From Sphingobium sp. 15-1 (GTDB taxonomy: Bacteria; Pseudomonadota; Alphaproteobacteria; Sphingomonadales; Sphingomonadaceae), in contig NZ_JABXJG010000003.1 of NCBI RefSeq assembly GCF_013375535.1, positions 620,001-684,000 on the forward strand: 64,000 bases of DNA, in the 5' to 3' direction. Under the pieces are notes generated by a model that made no database searches, was not told where the DNA came from, and saw nothing but the letters and a program-made list of their open reading frames with translations. The position numbers were made by a program, and so were the translations under genes. This document shows positions 42,964-52,034 of the stretch, in pieces (position 1 is the stretch's first letter; the number at the start of each line of letters is the position of its first letter).

Positions 42964-45900
42964 ATGGCAGCATTTACTCCCGAGTCGGGTGTCGACCAAC
43001 GACACCGCGGCATCTCGGTCGAAGGGCATGCGACTCCGTCAGTCACCGAACGGCCTTCGCCAGCGCGCGCGCTGCTGAGTAGCCCCTGTTTTCCCATCGT
43101 CGCCATAGGGGCCTCGGCCGGTGGGCTCGAAGCCGCCACCAAACTCGTCGCCGGATTGCCCGCCCATTCCGGCATGGCATTCATTCTGGTCCAGCACCTC
43201 GCCCCGACGCATGAGAGCATGATGGTAGAACTGCTCGCCGAACATAGCGCGATGAACGTCGTCCAGGCGAGCGACGGCGCGCTGCTTGAGCCCGATTGCC
43301 TCTATGTCATTCCGCCTGGGCGCTATCTTTCGGTACGCTCCGGTGCGCTTCATCTGTCTTTGCCCCAGGCTCGGCACGGCGCGCGTCTTCCCTTCGATTT
43401 CCTGATCAAATCGCTGGCGCAGGATTGCGGTCCACGCACCGCCTGTCTGATCCTTTCCGGCACGGGCGCGGACGGAAGCGTCGGCCTGCCTGTACTCAAG
43501 GAAAAGGGCGGCTTCATCATCGCGCAGGACCCGGACGAAGCGGACTATGACGGTATGCCGCGCAGTGCCATTCTCACGGGCAAGGTCGATGCGGTGCTTC
43601 CTGTGGGGCGGATGCCGGAGGCGCTTGCGAAATTCGGCCAACGGGTCGCCGCTTTGCCCGATCGGCTGGGATCGGCGGACCGGCAACCGGAATCGGCCAG
43701 CTTGCCCGATGTCATCGACTTTCTCCGGCAGACGACCGCGCATGATTTCCGGCTGTACAAGCGTGGCACGCTGGAACGGCGGATCGAGCGGCGGATCGGC
43801 CTTGCCCCGATCGAGGCGAAGAATATGCACAGCTATTTGCAGCTGTTGCGGAATGACCCGCGGGAGCGGGACCAACTCGCCAAGGACCTGCTTATCAACG
43901 TCACCCGCTTCTTTCGTGATCCGCAGGTCTTCACGACCTTGGGCAGGACGATCATTCCAGACCTCATCCGGGGATTGAAAGAGCATCAGGCGCTGCGAAT
44001 ATGGGTGCCGGGTTGCAGCACGGGGGAGGAAGCCTATTCCATTGCAATGGTTTGCCGTGACGCCATCACGGCTGCCAAGCGCGATATCAAGCTCCAGCTA
44101 TTTGCCTCCGACGTTGAGCCGGATGCCATCGCTGCGGCCCGCGAAGCGCTTTATCCCGAAACCATCGCGGAGGACGTGCCGCCCGACCAGTTGGCCCGAT
44201 TTTTCAAAAAGGAGGATGGCGGCGGCTATCGCGTCGTTCCCGACCTGCGGGGCGACGTCATATTCACGGTCCAGGATCTGCTGGCAGACCCGCCTTTTTC
44301 GCGGATCGACCTGATATCGTGCCGGAACCTGCTGATCTATTTGAACCCCGAAGCGCAGTCGAAGGCCGTCGCGCTGTTTCATTTCGCCCTGCGCGAACAG
44401 GGGATATTGTTCCTCGGGCCTTCGGATGCCGCCGGCAATATCGACGACCGCTTCGAACTGATCGCGAAGACCGAGAAAATCTATCGGCATATCGCGCGGA
44501 GCCGACCCGGCGATGCGGGCTTTCCGTTGAGTTTCGACGAGAGCATTCCCACATTTTCTGCGTCAATCGGTCCCCCACTGACGTCGCGGCAAACCACGCT
44601 TGCTGATCTATGTCGTCAGGCCGTGCTCAAAACGCATGCGCCGGCCGCCGTGCTGATCAATCGTCAACGCCAATGCCTTTATTCGCTTGGCCCCACGGAC
44701 CGTTATCTGCGCGTGGCGCCTGGTTATCCCTCGCATGACCTGCTGGCGATGGCGACGCCGGCCTTACGGACGAAGCTGAGGCTCGCGATTGAACAGACCG
44801 GGAATGATAGGCCGCGGGTCAGCGCCGGACGCAGCAGACTGAACCGCGATGGCGCGACGATCTGGTTTGACATCGATGTCCAGTTTTTGACGCATGAGGG
44901 TGAGGAGCTGTTGCTCGTCTGCTTCATCGAAGAGACCAGCCGGGACCGCATGCCGGGTTCGACCCTGGCGCGTGTCGATCGGTCCCGCATCGCCGATCTG
45001 GAACGCGAACTGGAAGAAACCCAGGCCGAATTGCAGAATGCGCTTCAGAATCTGGAAATGTCGACCCAGGAACAGAAAGCCATCAATGAGGAGGCCTTGT
45101 CCGTCAACGAGGAGTTCCAGTCGACCAACGAAGAATTGCTGACATCCAAGGAGGAGTTGCAATCCCTTAACGAGGAGTTGACAGCGCTGAACTCCCAGCT
45201 CCAGGAAACGCTTGACCGTCAGCGGACGACCGCCGACGATTTGCAGAACGTGCTTTACAGTACGAATGTGGCGACACTGTTCCTTGATCGTGAACTCAGG
45301 ATTCGCTTTTTCACGCCCGCAACCAGATCCATTTTCAATGTCATCCCCGGCGACGTTGGCCGCCCGCTCGCTGACCTCCATGCGCTCGCGACGGATGAAG
45401 ATCTGCTCCCCGATGCCCAGGCGGTCCTGGCGGGCAAGGATGCCATTGAACGCGAAATCGGCGCGAAGAACGGTGTCTGGTTCGTGCGGCGCATTCTTCC
45501 CTATCTTGCCCATGACAATCGGGTCGAAGGCGTCGTCATTACCTTCGTCGATATCACCGAGCGCAAGCTGGCCGTATCGGCCGTGGACACGGCGAGGCAG
45601 GAGGCTGAACGGGCGAACCTCGCAAAATCGAGCTTTCTGGCGGCGGCAAGCCACGACCTGCGGCAGCCGCTGCAATCGCTGACACTGCTACAGGCGCTTC
45701 TGGCGCAGATGGTTGAAGGAGAGGATGCCCAGAAACTGATCGCCCGGTTCGATCAGACCGTCGGCGCGATGTCGGGCATGCTCAACGCTTTGCTCGACAT
45801 CAACCAGATCGAAGCTGGCGTCATCACGGCGAGGCCCGTCGCCTTCCCGATCATGGAATTGCTCGACCGGCTTCGGGACGAATTCACCTATCTGGCGGAG

Positions 45901-47373
45901 GCAAGGCACTTGTCTCTGCGTGTCCAGCCGAGTTCTGCAATAATCGAAAGCGACCCACGCCTGCTGGAACAGATGCTTCGAAATCTACTTGCCAATGCCA
46001 TAAAATATACCAAGCGAGGTCGCATAGTGCTGGGCTGCCGGCGGAATGGCGGTGGGCTGCGCATAGAAGTCTGGGATAGCGGGATCGGTATACCGGGGGA
46101 CCAGCTCCATGCGATCTTCGATGAATTTCATCAGGTCGGCAATGCCGCGCGGGAGCGCAGTCATGGCCTCGGCCTCGGCCTGTCGATTGTCCAGCGCCTT
46201 TCGGCATTGCTGGGCCATGAGGTGCAAGTCCGGTCAATGCCGGGCAAAGGGTCCTTTTTTTCGATCGGTGTCAGGCAAGGTACCGGCAGGTCGCACCCCG
46301 CGCTGATCCCCGAAAGGGACGGGCATGATGCCGAACAAACGGCCCGATCGGGTTGCGCGATCATCCTTGTTGAAGATGATCCCGACGTCCTCGACCTGCT
46401 CGCACAACTGCTCAAGGCTGAAGGGCATATCGTCAGGATCGCATCGGACGGAAACGCCGCCGTGAAGCTGGTGTCTGGCGGAGCGATTCGGCCAGACATC
46501 ATCCTGGCCGACTATAATCTTCCAAACGGCATGAACGGTCTGCAATTACTGGCGAAGCTTCGCAATCTGCTTCATCATCCCGTGCCCGGTATCATCCTGA
46601 CCGGCGACATATCGACGGCTTCCCTTGCGGAGATCGCGCTTCAGGATTGTGTGCAACTGAGCAAGCCGGTGCAGGCGCGCGAACTTGCTGCGGTGATTGA
46701 GCAGCTCTTGCCGGACAGTGCGCCACATGGCGCCTCGATAGACGGGATTCCTGGCGCCGATCCGGTTTCCACGGTGTTCGTCGTGGATGACGACCCGGAA
46801 ATTTGTACGTCCCTTCGCGACGTACTAGAAGCCGACGGCCACCATGTCGAGGCTTTTGGAAGCCCGGAGGCGTTTCTCGCCGGATATCTGCCGGGAGGCG
46901 AGGGATGCCTGCTGATCGACGCCAACCTGCCCGGGATGAGCGGTATCGCACTTTTGGAAAAGCTTCGGGACGGGGGCGACCGATTGCCGGCGATCATCAT
47001 TACGGGCAGCGGCGAAATCGGACTGGCGGTCCAGGCGATGAAAGCGGGTGCCTGCGATTTCATCGAAAAGCCGGTCGGACGCGCGGCACTGCTCGCCAGC
47101 ATTGGCGGGGCGCTCGAACAGTCTCATGATGCCGGAAAATCATCCGGGGTCCAGGAAGCCACGTCACGCCGGATCGCTGCTCTGACCAAGCGGCAGCATC
47201 AAATAATGGACATGGTGCTTTTAGGGCATCCGAGCAAGAATATCGCGGCGGATTTGGGCATCAGCCAGCGTACCGTAGAAAATCACCGGGCATCGATCAT
47301 GCGCAAAATGGGGGCAAGGTCGCTTCCTGAACTGGCCCGTCTGGCATTTGCGTTGCCATCGGTAGTTTCCTGA
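42964..47373 (+). CDS. CheB-CheR-PAS-histidine kinase-REC-REC-LuxR fusion protein (1469 aa)
   Basis: This very long multi-domain regulator has, in order, a CheB-like methylesterase domain (residues 44-230; catalytic S51 in IGASAGG, H78 in QHL, D170 in GTGADG), a CheR methyltransferase domain (about 245-510; TRFFRDPQ, WVPGCSTGEEAYS), a long coiled coil (655-750), a PAS domain, HisKA with H897 in ASHDLRQPLQSL, HATPase (ANAIKYTKRG, GLGLSIVQRL), REC1 (about 1134-1245; ILADYNLPNG), REC2 (about 1260-1380; LLIDANLPGMSG) and a C-terminal LuxR helix-turn-helix (SKNIAADLGISQRTVENHRASIMRKMGA). It unites signal input, phosphorelay and DNA binding. It probably controls stress or motility genes; the target is unknown. 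Confidence 0.9.
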   Translation: MAAFTPESGVDQRHRGISVEGHATPSVTERPSPARALLSSPCFPIVAIGASAGGLEAATKLVAGLPAHSGMAFILVQHLAPTHESMMVELLAEHSAMNVVQASDGALLEPDCLYVIPPGRYLSVRSGALHLSLPQARHGARLPFDFLIKSLAQDCGPRTACLILSGTGADGSVGLPVLKEKGGFIIAQDPDEADYDGMPRSAILTGKVDAVLPVGRMPEALAKFGQRVAALPDRLGSADRQPESASLPDVIDFLRQTTAHDFRLYKRGTLERRIERRIGLAPIEAKNMHSYLQLLRNDPRERDQLAKDLLINVTRFFRDPQVFTTLGRTIIPDLIRGLKEHQALRIWVPGCSTGEEAYSIAMVCRDAITAAKRDIKLQLFASDVEPDAIAAAREALYPETIAEDVPPDQLARFFKKEDGGGYRVVPDLRGDVIFTVQDLLADPPFSRIDLISCRNLLIYLNPEAQSKAVALFHFALREQGILFLGPSDAAGNIDDRFELIAKTEKIYRHIARSRPGDAGFPLSFDESIPTFSASIGPPLTSRQTTLADLCRQAVLKTHAPAAVLINRQRQCLYSLGPTDRYLRVAPGYPSHDLLAMATPALRTKLRLAIEQTGNDRPRVSAGRSRLNRDGATIWFDIDVQFLTHEGEELLLVCFIEETSRDRMPGSTLARVDRSRIADLERELEETQAELQNALQNLEMSTQEQKAINEEALSVNEEFQSTNEELLTSKEELQSLNEELTALNSQLQETLDRQRTTADDLQNVLYSTNVATLFLDRELRIRFFTPATRSIFNVIPGDVGRPLADLHALATDEDLLPDAQAVLAGKDAIEREIGAKNGVWFVRRILPYLAHDNRVEGVVITFVDITERKLAVSAVDTARQEAERANLAKSSFLAAASHDLRQPLQSLTLLQALLAQMVEGEDAQKLIARFDQTVGAMSGMLNALLDINQIEAGVITARPVAFPIMELLDRLRDEFTYLAEARHLSLRVQPSSAIIESDPRLLEQMLRNLLANAIKYTKRGRIVLGCRRNGGGLRIEVWDSGIGIPGDQLHAIFDEFHQVGNAARERSHGLGLGLSIVQRLSALLGHEVQVRSMPGKGSFFSIGVRQGTGRSHPALIPERDGHDAEQTARSGCAIILVEDDPDVLDLLAQLLKAEGHIVRIASDGNAAVKLVSGGAIRPDIILADYNLPNGMNGLQLLAKLRNLLHHPVPGIILTGDISTASLAEIALQDCVQLSKPVQARELAAVIEQLLPDSAPHGASIDGIPGADPVSTVFVVDDDPEICTSLRDVLEADGHHVEAFGSPEAFLAGYLPGGEGCLLIDANLPGMSGIALLEKLRDGGDRLPAIIITGSGEIGLAVQAMKAGACDFIEKPVGRAALLASIGGALEQSHDAGKSSGVQEATSRRIAALTKRQHQIMDMVLLGHPSKNIAADLGISQRTVENHRASIMRKMGARSLPELARLAFALPSVVS

Positions 47374-47700
47374 TCTGACCGGGCGTGCGGCCAAGGAACT
47401 GCTTGATTTCCCTGATGGAATGAGACTGGTCATAAAAACTGTCGTAGCAAAGCCCGTTCCGGTCCTGACCATCGCGTGCGATCTGCGCGGCAAAGCGGAG
47501 TGCCCGATATTTGCGCGCCAGATATTGGGGCGGTGCACCATAGAGGCGGTTGGTCAGCCGCGCCACTTGCCGTTCCGACAGACCGGTCGCGTCCCGAAGA
47601 TTCCGCACTTGCGGCGATGTCTCGCTGGTCAGCCAGTCATCAACCGCAGCGACAAACGCCCTTATCGCGGGACGCACCGCTGCGGTTGCGGGCAGCGGTT
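47297..47700 (-). pseudogene. AraC-family helix-turn-helix fragment
   Basis: The minus frame reads PAIRAFVAAVDDWLTSETSPQVRNLRDATGLSERQVARLTNRLYG, then PPQYLARKYRALRFAAQI, YDQSHSIREIKQFLGRTPGQ. This is the double helix-turn-helix of AraC regulators. There is no start codon, and the frame is cut off by the DUF6766 gene, whose stop is at 47700. Its 3' part overlaps the end of the CheB-CheR fusion gene on the opposite strand. Confidence 0.75.
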
Positions 47701-48356
47701 TAGTTCCCGGTTTGGGAATGAGGCGCGGCCACGGGTTTCGATTCCGGTGACTCGCGTTGACGTAGAAAGACCGAAAGTATGACGAGGACGGCGGTGGACA
47801 AGAACTCACTCTGCCAGTTCTGGAAGGATTCAAACCAAAGCTGCGGATCAGCGAGATGATTGAATGCCGTCGGGGCGATTTCGCCATGTTCGGCGGCATC
47901 CCGCGCGGCGGCATGCGCGCTCTGGAGCCAGTGACCAAAGAAGGACAAAAGGAACAGCAGGGTAAGAGCGATCCCTAAGGAGCGCGCATAAAGAGCACGC
48001 CACAATCGCCCCCACCGCAAAATCCCCGGGGCGCCAGGCTTGCGCGCGTGAAGGTCGAGATCGGCATCGCGTGGCGGGCTGCCGGGGTCCATTGATTCTG
48101 CCGACCCGCGTTGATAGAATACCGCCGTCAGAATGACATAGGCAGACATTTGCAGGAATTCGCTTTCCCAATTCTCAAAGACGCTGGACAGGAATTCGGG
48201 GCTGCCTGCATATGCGAGCAGGCTCTCAGCCAAGGAGCCATGTCGCGCTGCATCCTCCATCTCCACGCGCCATCCCGTCAGCCATTGGCCGAGGATACTG
48301 AGGGAGAAGCAAAGCAGCAGCAGCAGGGTTAGGCCATTGTTTCGCAGCCAGCGCAT
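47700..48356 (-). CDS. DUF6766-like membrane protein (218 aa)
   Basis: The protein begins MRWLRNNGLTLLLLLCFSLSILGQWLTGW and has two copies of a module of one transmembrane helix, then FENWESEFLQMSAYVILTAVFYQRGSAES in the first and FQNWQSEFLSTAVLVILSVFLRQRESPES in the second. The paired F-x-N-W-x-S-E-F-L motifs match DUF6766. It is an inner-membrane protein of unknown function. ATG 48356 has GAGG eight bases upstream; a second ATG lies at 48362. Confidence 0.78.
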   Translation of the reverse strand: MRWLRNNGLTLLLLLCFSLSILGQWLTGWRVEMEDAARHGSLAESLLAYAGSPEFLSSVFENWESEFLQMSAYVILTAVFYQRGSAESMDPGSPPRDADLDLHARKPGAPGILRWGRLWRALYARSLGIALTLLFLLSFFGHWLQSAHAAARDAAEHGEIAPTAFNHLADPQLWFESFQNWQSEFLSTAVLVILSVFLRQRESPESKPVAAPHSQTGN

Positions 48357-48569
48357 GAGCATATCCTCGATTTGTTTAGCGGCGAAACGCACGCGGCTGC
48401 CTTCGTGCTCCGACTGTGGCGCCGTTAATGAATTTCCGGTGCGCGCTGAGCCGCGCGTGGGCTCATTGATTGCGTGCCTTCTGCGATATCGCTCGGCTGG
48501 CTCGCCCGACCGTCATGATTCGGTGGCTCTCGCCGTTGTGCATCGCAGCTTTCAGGCTCGGTCGGCGGC

Positions 48570-48803
48570 CTACGTCTGCGCAGCGCGGCCGTCAAAGCGG
48601 TAGGGATCGAAGGCGTCCCGATCCGGGTCGGCCTCGCCGGCCAATTCCCGCTCCAGTATCTCTGCCGCCAACGAGGCGAAGGCGATGCCATTGCCGCCAT
48701 AGCCCGCCGCGATCCAGACATGGCGCATGAGCGAACTAGCGCCGATGGCGGGCAGGCCGTCGGGCGACGCGCCGAAGGTCGCCGCCCATCTTCCACCGTT
48801 CAT
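48570..48803 (-). pseudogene. FAD-dependent oxidoreductase (DAO) C-terminal fragment
   Basis: The frame reads RWAATFGASPDGLPAIGASSLMRHVWIAAGYGGNGIAFASLAAEILERELAGEA. This is the C-terminal FAD-binding end of amino-acid or glycine oxidase-type DAO enzymes (A-G-Y-G-G-N-G-x-x). The N-terminal Rossmann fold is missing and the break at about 48805 lies next to the serine recombinase element, so insertion or deletion there probably removed the rest. Confidence 0.78.
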
Positions 48804-48842
48804 CGACCGCGTCTACAATCCTGCTTCATAACACCCATCTGT

Positions 48843-50914
48843 CTATGTTGTTGAAGTAAATAGGCTTTGCTGATCGGGATGCGATCCCGTGGGGTATTTT
48901 GGGTTTTTCCGGGCGCGGTTTACGAGTTGATGGGCGGAAGAGCCACCAAGTTCGGCCCGGCTGAATATCCATGGTCCTTCTGGTAGAGGATGGATGCCTT
49001 CGATCTCGCCGGCTTCCGCTGCGACCCGGAGCGTCTTCGGGGTCACGCCGATTTGGCGGGCCGCCTGGCTCAAGTTCAGCCATGGAACATCGCCATCGGT
49101 TCCTGCGCGGAAGACCGGAATCTTGTGATGCGACCTCAGCGCGGTGACCCGTTCACGCGTCCAGCGGTTGCCGTGCCCGGTCATCAGCCCGTTCCGGTTG
49201 AGGATCCCAGCGATCAGGTCGTCATTGGCGATGAGCACGAGTTGGCGCACGGCGACAATGACGTCGGCCGGGGTGCTGTTACGCTGTCCCTTGCGGCGCT
49301 TGGGCAGTCGTAACTCGGTATGGACGCCGCCCGCCCAATGGATCAGCAACACGATCTCGGATGCGTCGCCGTCGATGTCAGCGATTATCTCTTGGATGAG
49401 AGTGCGCACGATGCGCTTCTTCAAGCGCGCATCGGTCTGCGGGTCTTTCCAGACGGCTTTGAGATCGGCGGCAAGGCCGTCGATCTCCTTCAGGGACGTC
49501 GACGCTGGTTGCGGCATCGCGGCATCATGCGCGGCGATCCTGGCTTCCACTTCACTGACGCGCGTGAGTGCGCGGTTCCATCGGGCTTCCAGTTCCGCCG
49601 TTACCAACCGGTTCTGAGGATCGGCCGCATCATATTGTCGGAAGGCCCGATCGGCCTCGTAACGGGCCGCTTCGAAATCGCGCATCAGCGCGTCGCGGAC
49701 CTGATCGCGGCGACTGGCTGCTTGTGCTTCGGCTTCAACCGCGGCCGCAATCGCTCCGGGTTCGAGGACCGGAATGAGCGCCTGCTCGATCGCATCATCG
49801 ACACGTAATCCGCCGAATGCGATACAACGCGGCTCGCCATTGTCGAGCAGGCCCCGCCAGCAGGAATAGCGGGGAATATCATGCCTGGCACCAGTGTAAC
49901 GCACGGTCAGCTTGCGGCCGCACCGCCGGCATCGGACGAGCCCGGTGAGCAGTGCATCGCCATGCTTGGGCGCCCCATGATGCCGACTAGTGGGAACATT
50001 GTCGCTCACCATCTTGCGGATAATCTCCGATCGCTCCCAACTGACATAGCCTTCGTGCGAACCAGGGATGAGCGCCAGCCACTCGTCCCGCGCCTTGCGG
50101 CGACTCTGCGATCGCATACCGCCGCCATTATATCCGGTGGCGGTGCGGCTTTTACCATAGGCATAGGCGCCACCGTAAATCGGGTTCTCGATCATCCGGT
50201 GAATGGTTGCGTAGTTCGGCTTGCGCCACTCGACATCGCCGTTGTTGCGCTTGGCGGGAAGGTCCAGCCCATGCTCGATAAACCAGAGCAGCGCTTGCCG
50301 TGCACTGCCGAGCTCGGCGACCTTGTCAAACACCAGGGCAATGGCTTCTTGGACTCGACGATCAGGATCCTTCTCGATCCGGTCGCCGACCTTCACGAAG
50401 CCGACCGGGGCCGCAACGATTAGTTCGCCGCGTCGAGCCTTCTCGTAGCGGGCCGAGAGCGAACGCTGGCGCAGAAGATCCAGTTCATACTCTTTGAGGC
50501 TTCCCTTCAGGCCCAGCAGCAGTCGGTCATTACCTTGGCGCGGGGCGTACACGGTCTCTTGGTCGATCAAAACCGTGTCGACGACCCGGCACATCTCGAT
50601 AAGCTGTTGCCAGTCACGGCTGTTGCGGGCGAAGCGCGAAACTTCCCGTGCAGCGACTGCACCGACTTTGCCAAGGCAGACCTTGGCAACCATCCGGTCG
50701 AAACCAGCGCGTGTCACACCTCCTGCGGCTGATCGGCCAAGATCTTCGTCGACGGTCTCGATGCGAGACCATCCCAAAGTGACCAGGCGATCGCGCATTG
50801 CGTATTGCAGAGCGCTGCTCTCCCGGTTGTGAAGCACCTGATGGGGGAGGACTGCCGCACATACAGGATCGCCTTGCGCTCGAGATGCTGCGGGCCGATC
50901 TTCTCAAAGTTCAT
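48843..50914 (-). pseudogene. Large serine recombinase with a C-run frameshift
   Basis: From ATG 50914 the frame reads MNFEKIGPQHLERKAILYVRQSSP, where YVRQSS holds the catalytic Ser. At the run of five G at 50843-50847 (C on the minus strand) the frame must shift to continue HQVLHNRESSALQYAMRDRLVTLGW. The remainder includes the resolvase domain (REVSRFARNSRDWQQLIEMC), the Recombinase domain (APVGFVKVGDRI, NPIYGGAYAYGKSR), the zinc ribbon (LVRCRRCGRKL) and a coiled coil. One more C would restore it. It belongs to a transposon that carries two small upstream genes. Confidence 0.88.
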
Positions 50915-51104
50915 CGTACGTCTCCCGTGGTTCCGCGACGGGATCGCTGTCGATATGCTCAAGTAGCAGGCGTACGATCAGCGGCATCAACGCTTGGCGT
51001 GTCGGCGGCGGCAGGGTCTGCCATCGCGGAAGCTGCGCGATCCCGGAACCGCTGGGGCTGGAGAACAGATCGAGCTGCACTGTCATCGGCTTGCGTGCCA
51101 TCAA
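50904..51104 (-). CDS. Small protein of the recombinase element (66 aa)
   Basis: The protein MMARKPMTVQLDLFSSPSGSG, followed by LPPPTRQALMPLIVRLLLEHID, ends ETYDEL. Its stop overlaps the recombinase start by 11 bases, so the two genes are co-translated. Small proteins with a QLDLFS motif and an L-P-x-x-x-R-Q-x-L-x-x-L-x-x-x-L-L-x-x-H helix occur beside such recombinases as accessory proteins. Its role may be to assist recombination. Confidence 0.65.
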   Translation of the reverse strand: MMARKPMTVQLDLFSSPSGSGIAQLPRWQTLPPPTRQALMPLIVRLLLEHIDSDPVAEPRETYDEL

Positions 51105-51366
51105 GACCTCCCGAATACGAGTCGTGAGGGCTGAATGCTGCGCTCGAAACCGATGAAGCCGAAATCTTCTTGGCTGCCACCTGCAGGAGTCTGGACAGCG
51201 CGCTCAGCGCGCCGATATCCACGCGAGATGCAGCTTCAAGGCACGTCATGGTACAAACAGCGCGGTCAAACATCCACGCCGGAATCTCAAGCAAGCGATC
51301 GGACGTCGTACCTGTGAGGTTGCACCGAAAAACAATCCCCCCGGCGCGTTCCACGGCTTGATGCAC
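50959..51366 (-). CDS. Second accessory gene of the recombinase element (about 135 aa)
   Basis: The readable part is GTTSDRLLEIPAWMFDRAVCTM, then ASRVDIGALSALSRLLQVAAKK. E-[IV]-P-x-W-M-F-[DE]-x-x-x-C is the pattern of hypothetical proteins that precede transposon recombinases. After residue 85 the frame overlaps the other small gene and loses similarity, so its true end may lie earlier. It starts near 51366 without a clear Shine-Dalgarno sequence. Confidence 0.5.
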   Translation of the reverse strand: MHQAVERAGGIVFRCNLTGTTSDRLLEIPAWMFDRAVCTMTCLEAASRVDIGALSALSRLLQVAAKKISASSVSSAAFSPHDSYSGGLDGTQADDSAARSVLQPQRFRDRAASAMADPAAADTPSVDAADRTPAT

Positions 51367-51449
51367 GTGGATCGGCCGACCCCTCCAGGGGTGCCATTGA
51401 TAGATAACTTCCCGGATATCGGTCCCGTGGGCGTTGCGTCGCCGTGTTG

Positions 51450-51545
51450 TACAATGAACGCCGACTGCATTCCGCTCTGGGCTATTTGAGCCCGGTGCAG
51501 TTTGAGGAGTTACACGCCAAAACTATGGTCAAATCCGCGGCCTGA
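51450..51545 (+). pseudogene. IS3-family transposase (OrfB) C-terminal relic
   Basis: The plus frame reads YNERRLHSALGYLSPVQFEE, then LHAKTMVKSAA and TGA 51543-51545. YN-x-x-R-x-H-S-x-L-x-[GY]-x-[ST]-P-x-x-F is the invariant end of IS3-group DDE transposases. Only about 31 codons remain. It lies between the recombinase element and a hydratase remnant. Confidence 0.78.
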
Positions 51546-51586
51546 TACCTGTCCGACCCCAGGGGCCCACTCCATAACGGGGTCCT

Positions 51587-51739
51587 TTTTGCACGCCGAT
51601 CCACAGTGGCGAACCACTTCGGGCCGGCGACATCCTCCTGACAGGCGCGCTCGGTCCCCTGGTGCCGCTCCGGATAGGGGATCATGTTCACGCGGTCGTA
51701 GGCGGGATCGGCGAAGGCAGCTTCACCTATCAGACCTGA
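51587..51739 (+). pseudogene. 2-keto-4-pentenoate hydratase-like C-terminal relic
   Basis: The plus frame reads HSGEPLRAGDILLTGALGPLVPLRIGDHVHAVVGGIGEGSFTYQT and stops at TGA 51737-51739. G-x-x-L-x-A-G-D-[IV]-[VL]-L-T-G-A-L-G-P, then G-D, is the end of meta-cleavage-pathway hydratases (XylJ/BphH type) and related FAH-fold proteins. Only about 50 codons survive next to an IS3 relic. It hints that an aromatic-degradation gene cluster was once here. Confidence 0.6.
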
Positions 51740-52034
51740 GCGCATTGAGCTCGCTGCCACAGGGACCGATCGCGTCAGCCCAACCCGAGCCTGCGCGATA
51801 GGAGTGCGCGTCCCGGACCTGCATCTCCACATCTGCACCCGCGCATGCCGGGTTCACATCGGCTTGCTTCCCTACCCGCCTACATCCCTCCGCGCTTTGG
51901 GAAGCGAGGAGCAGTCCGTTGCCATCCCGCAGCAAATTGATAAGCTGCTCCGGCATGGTTTGCCCAAATATGCTCGGGCATTTTTGCCCTATCCCCAACT
52001 AGACTGAGAAGGCCTATTCGGGATAGATTAAGCC

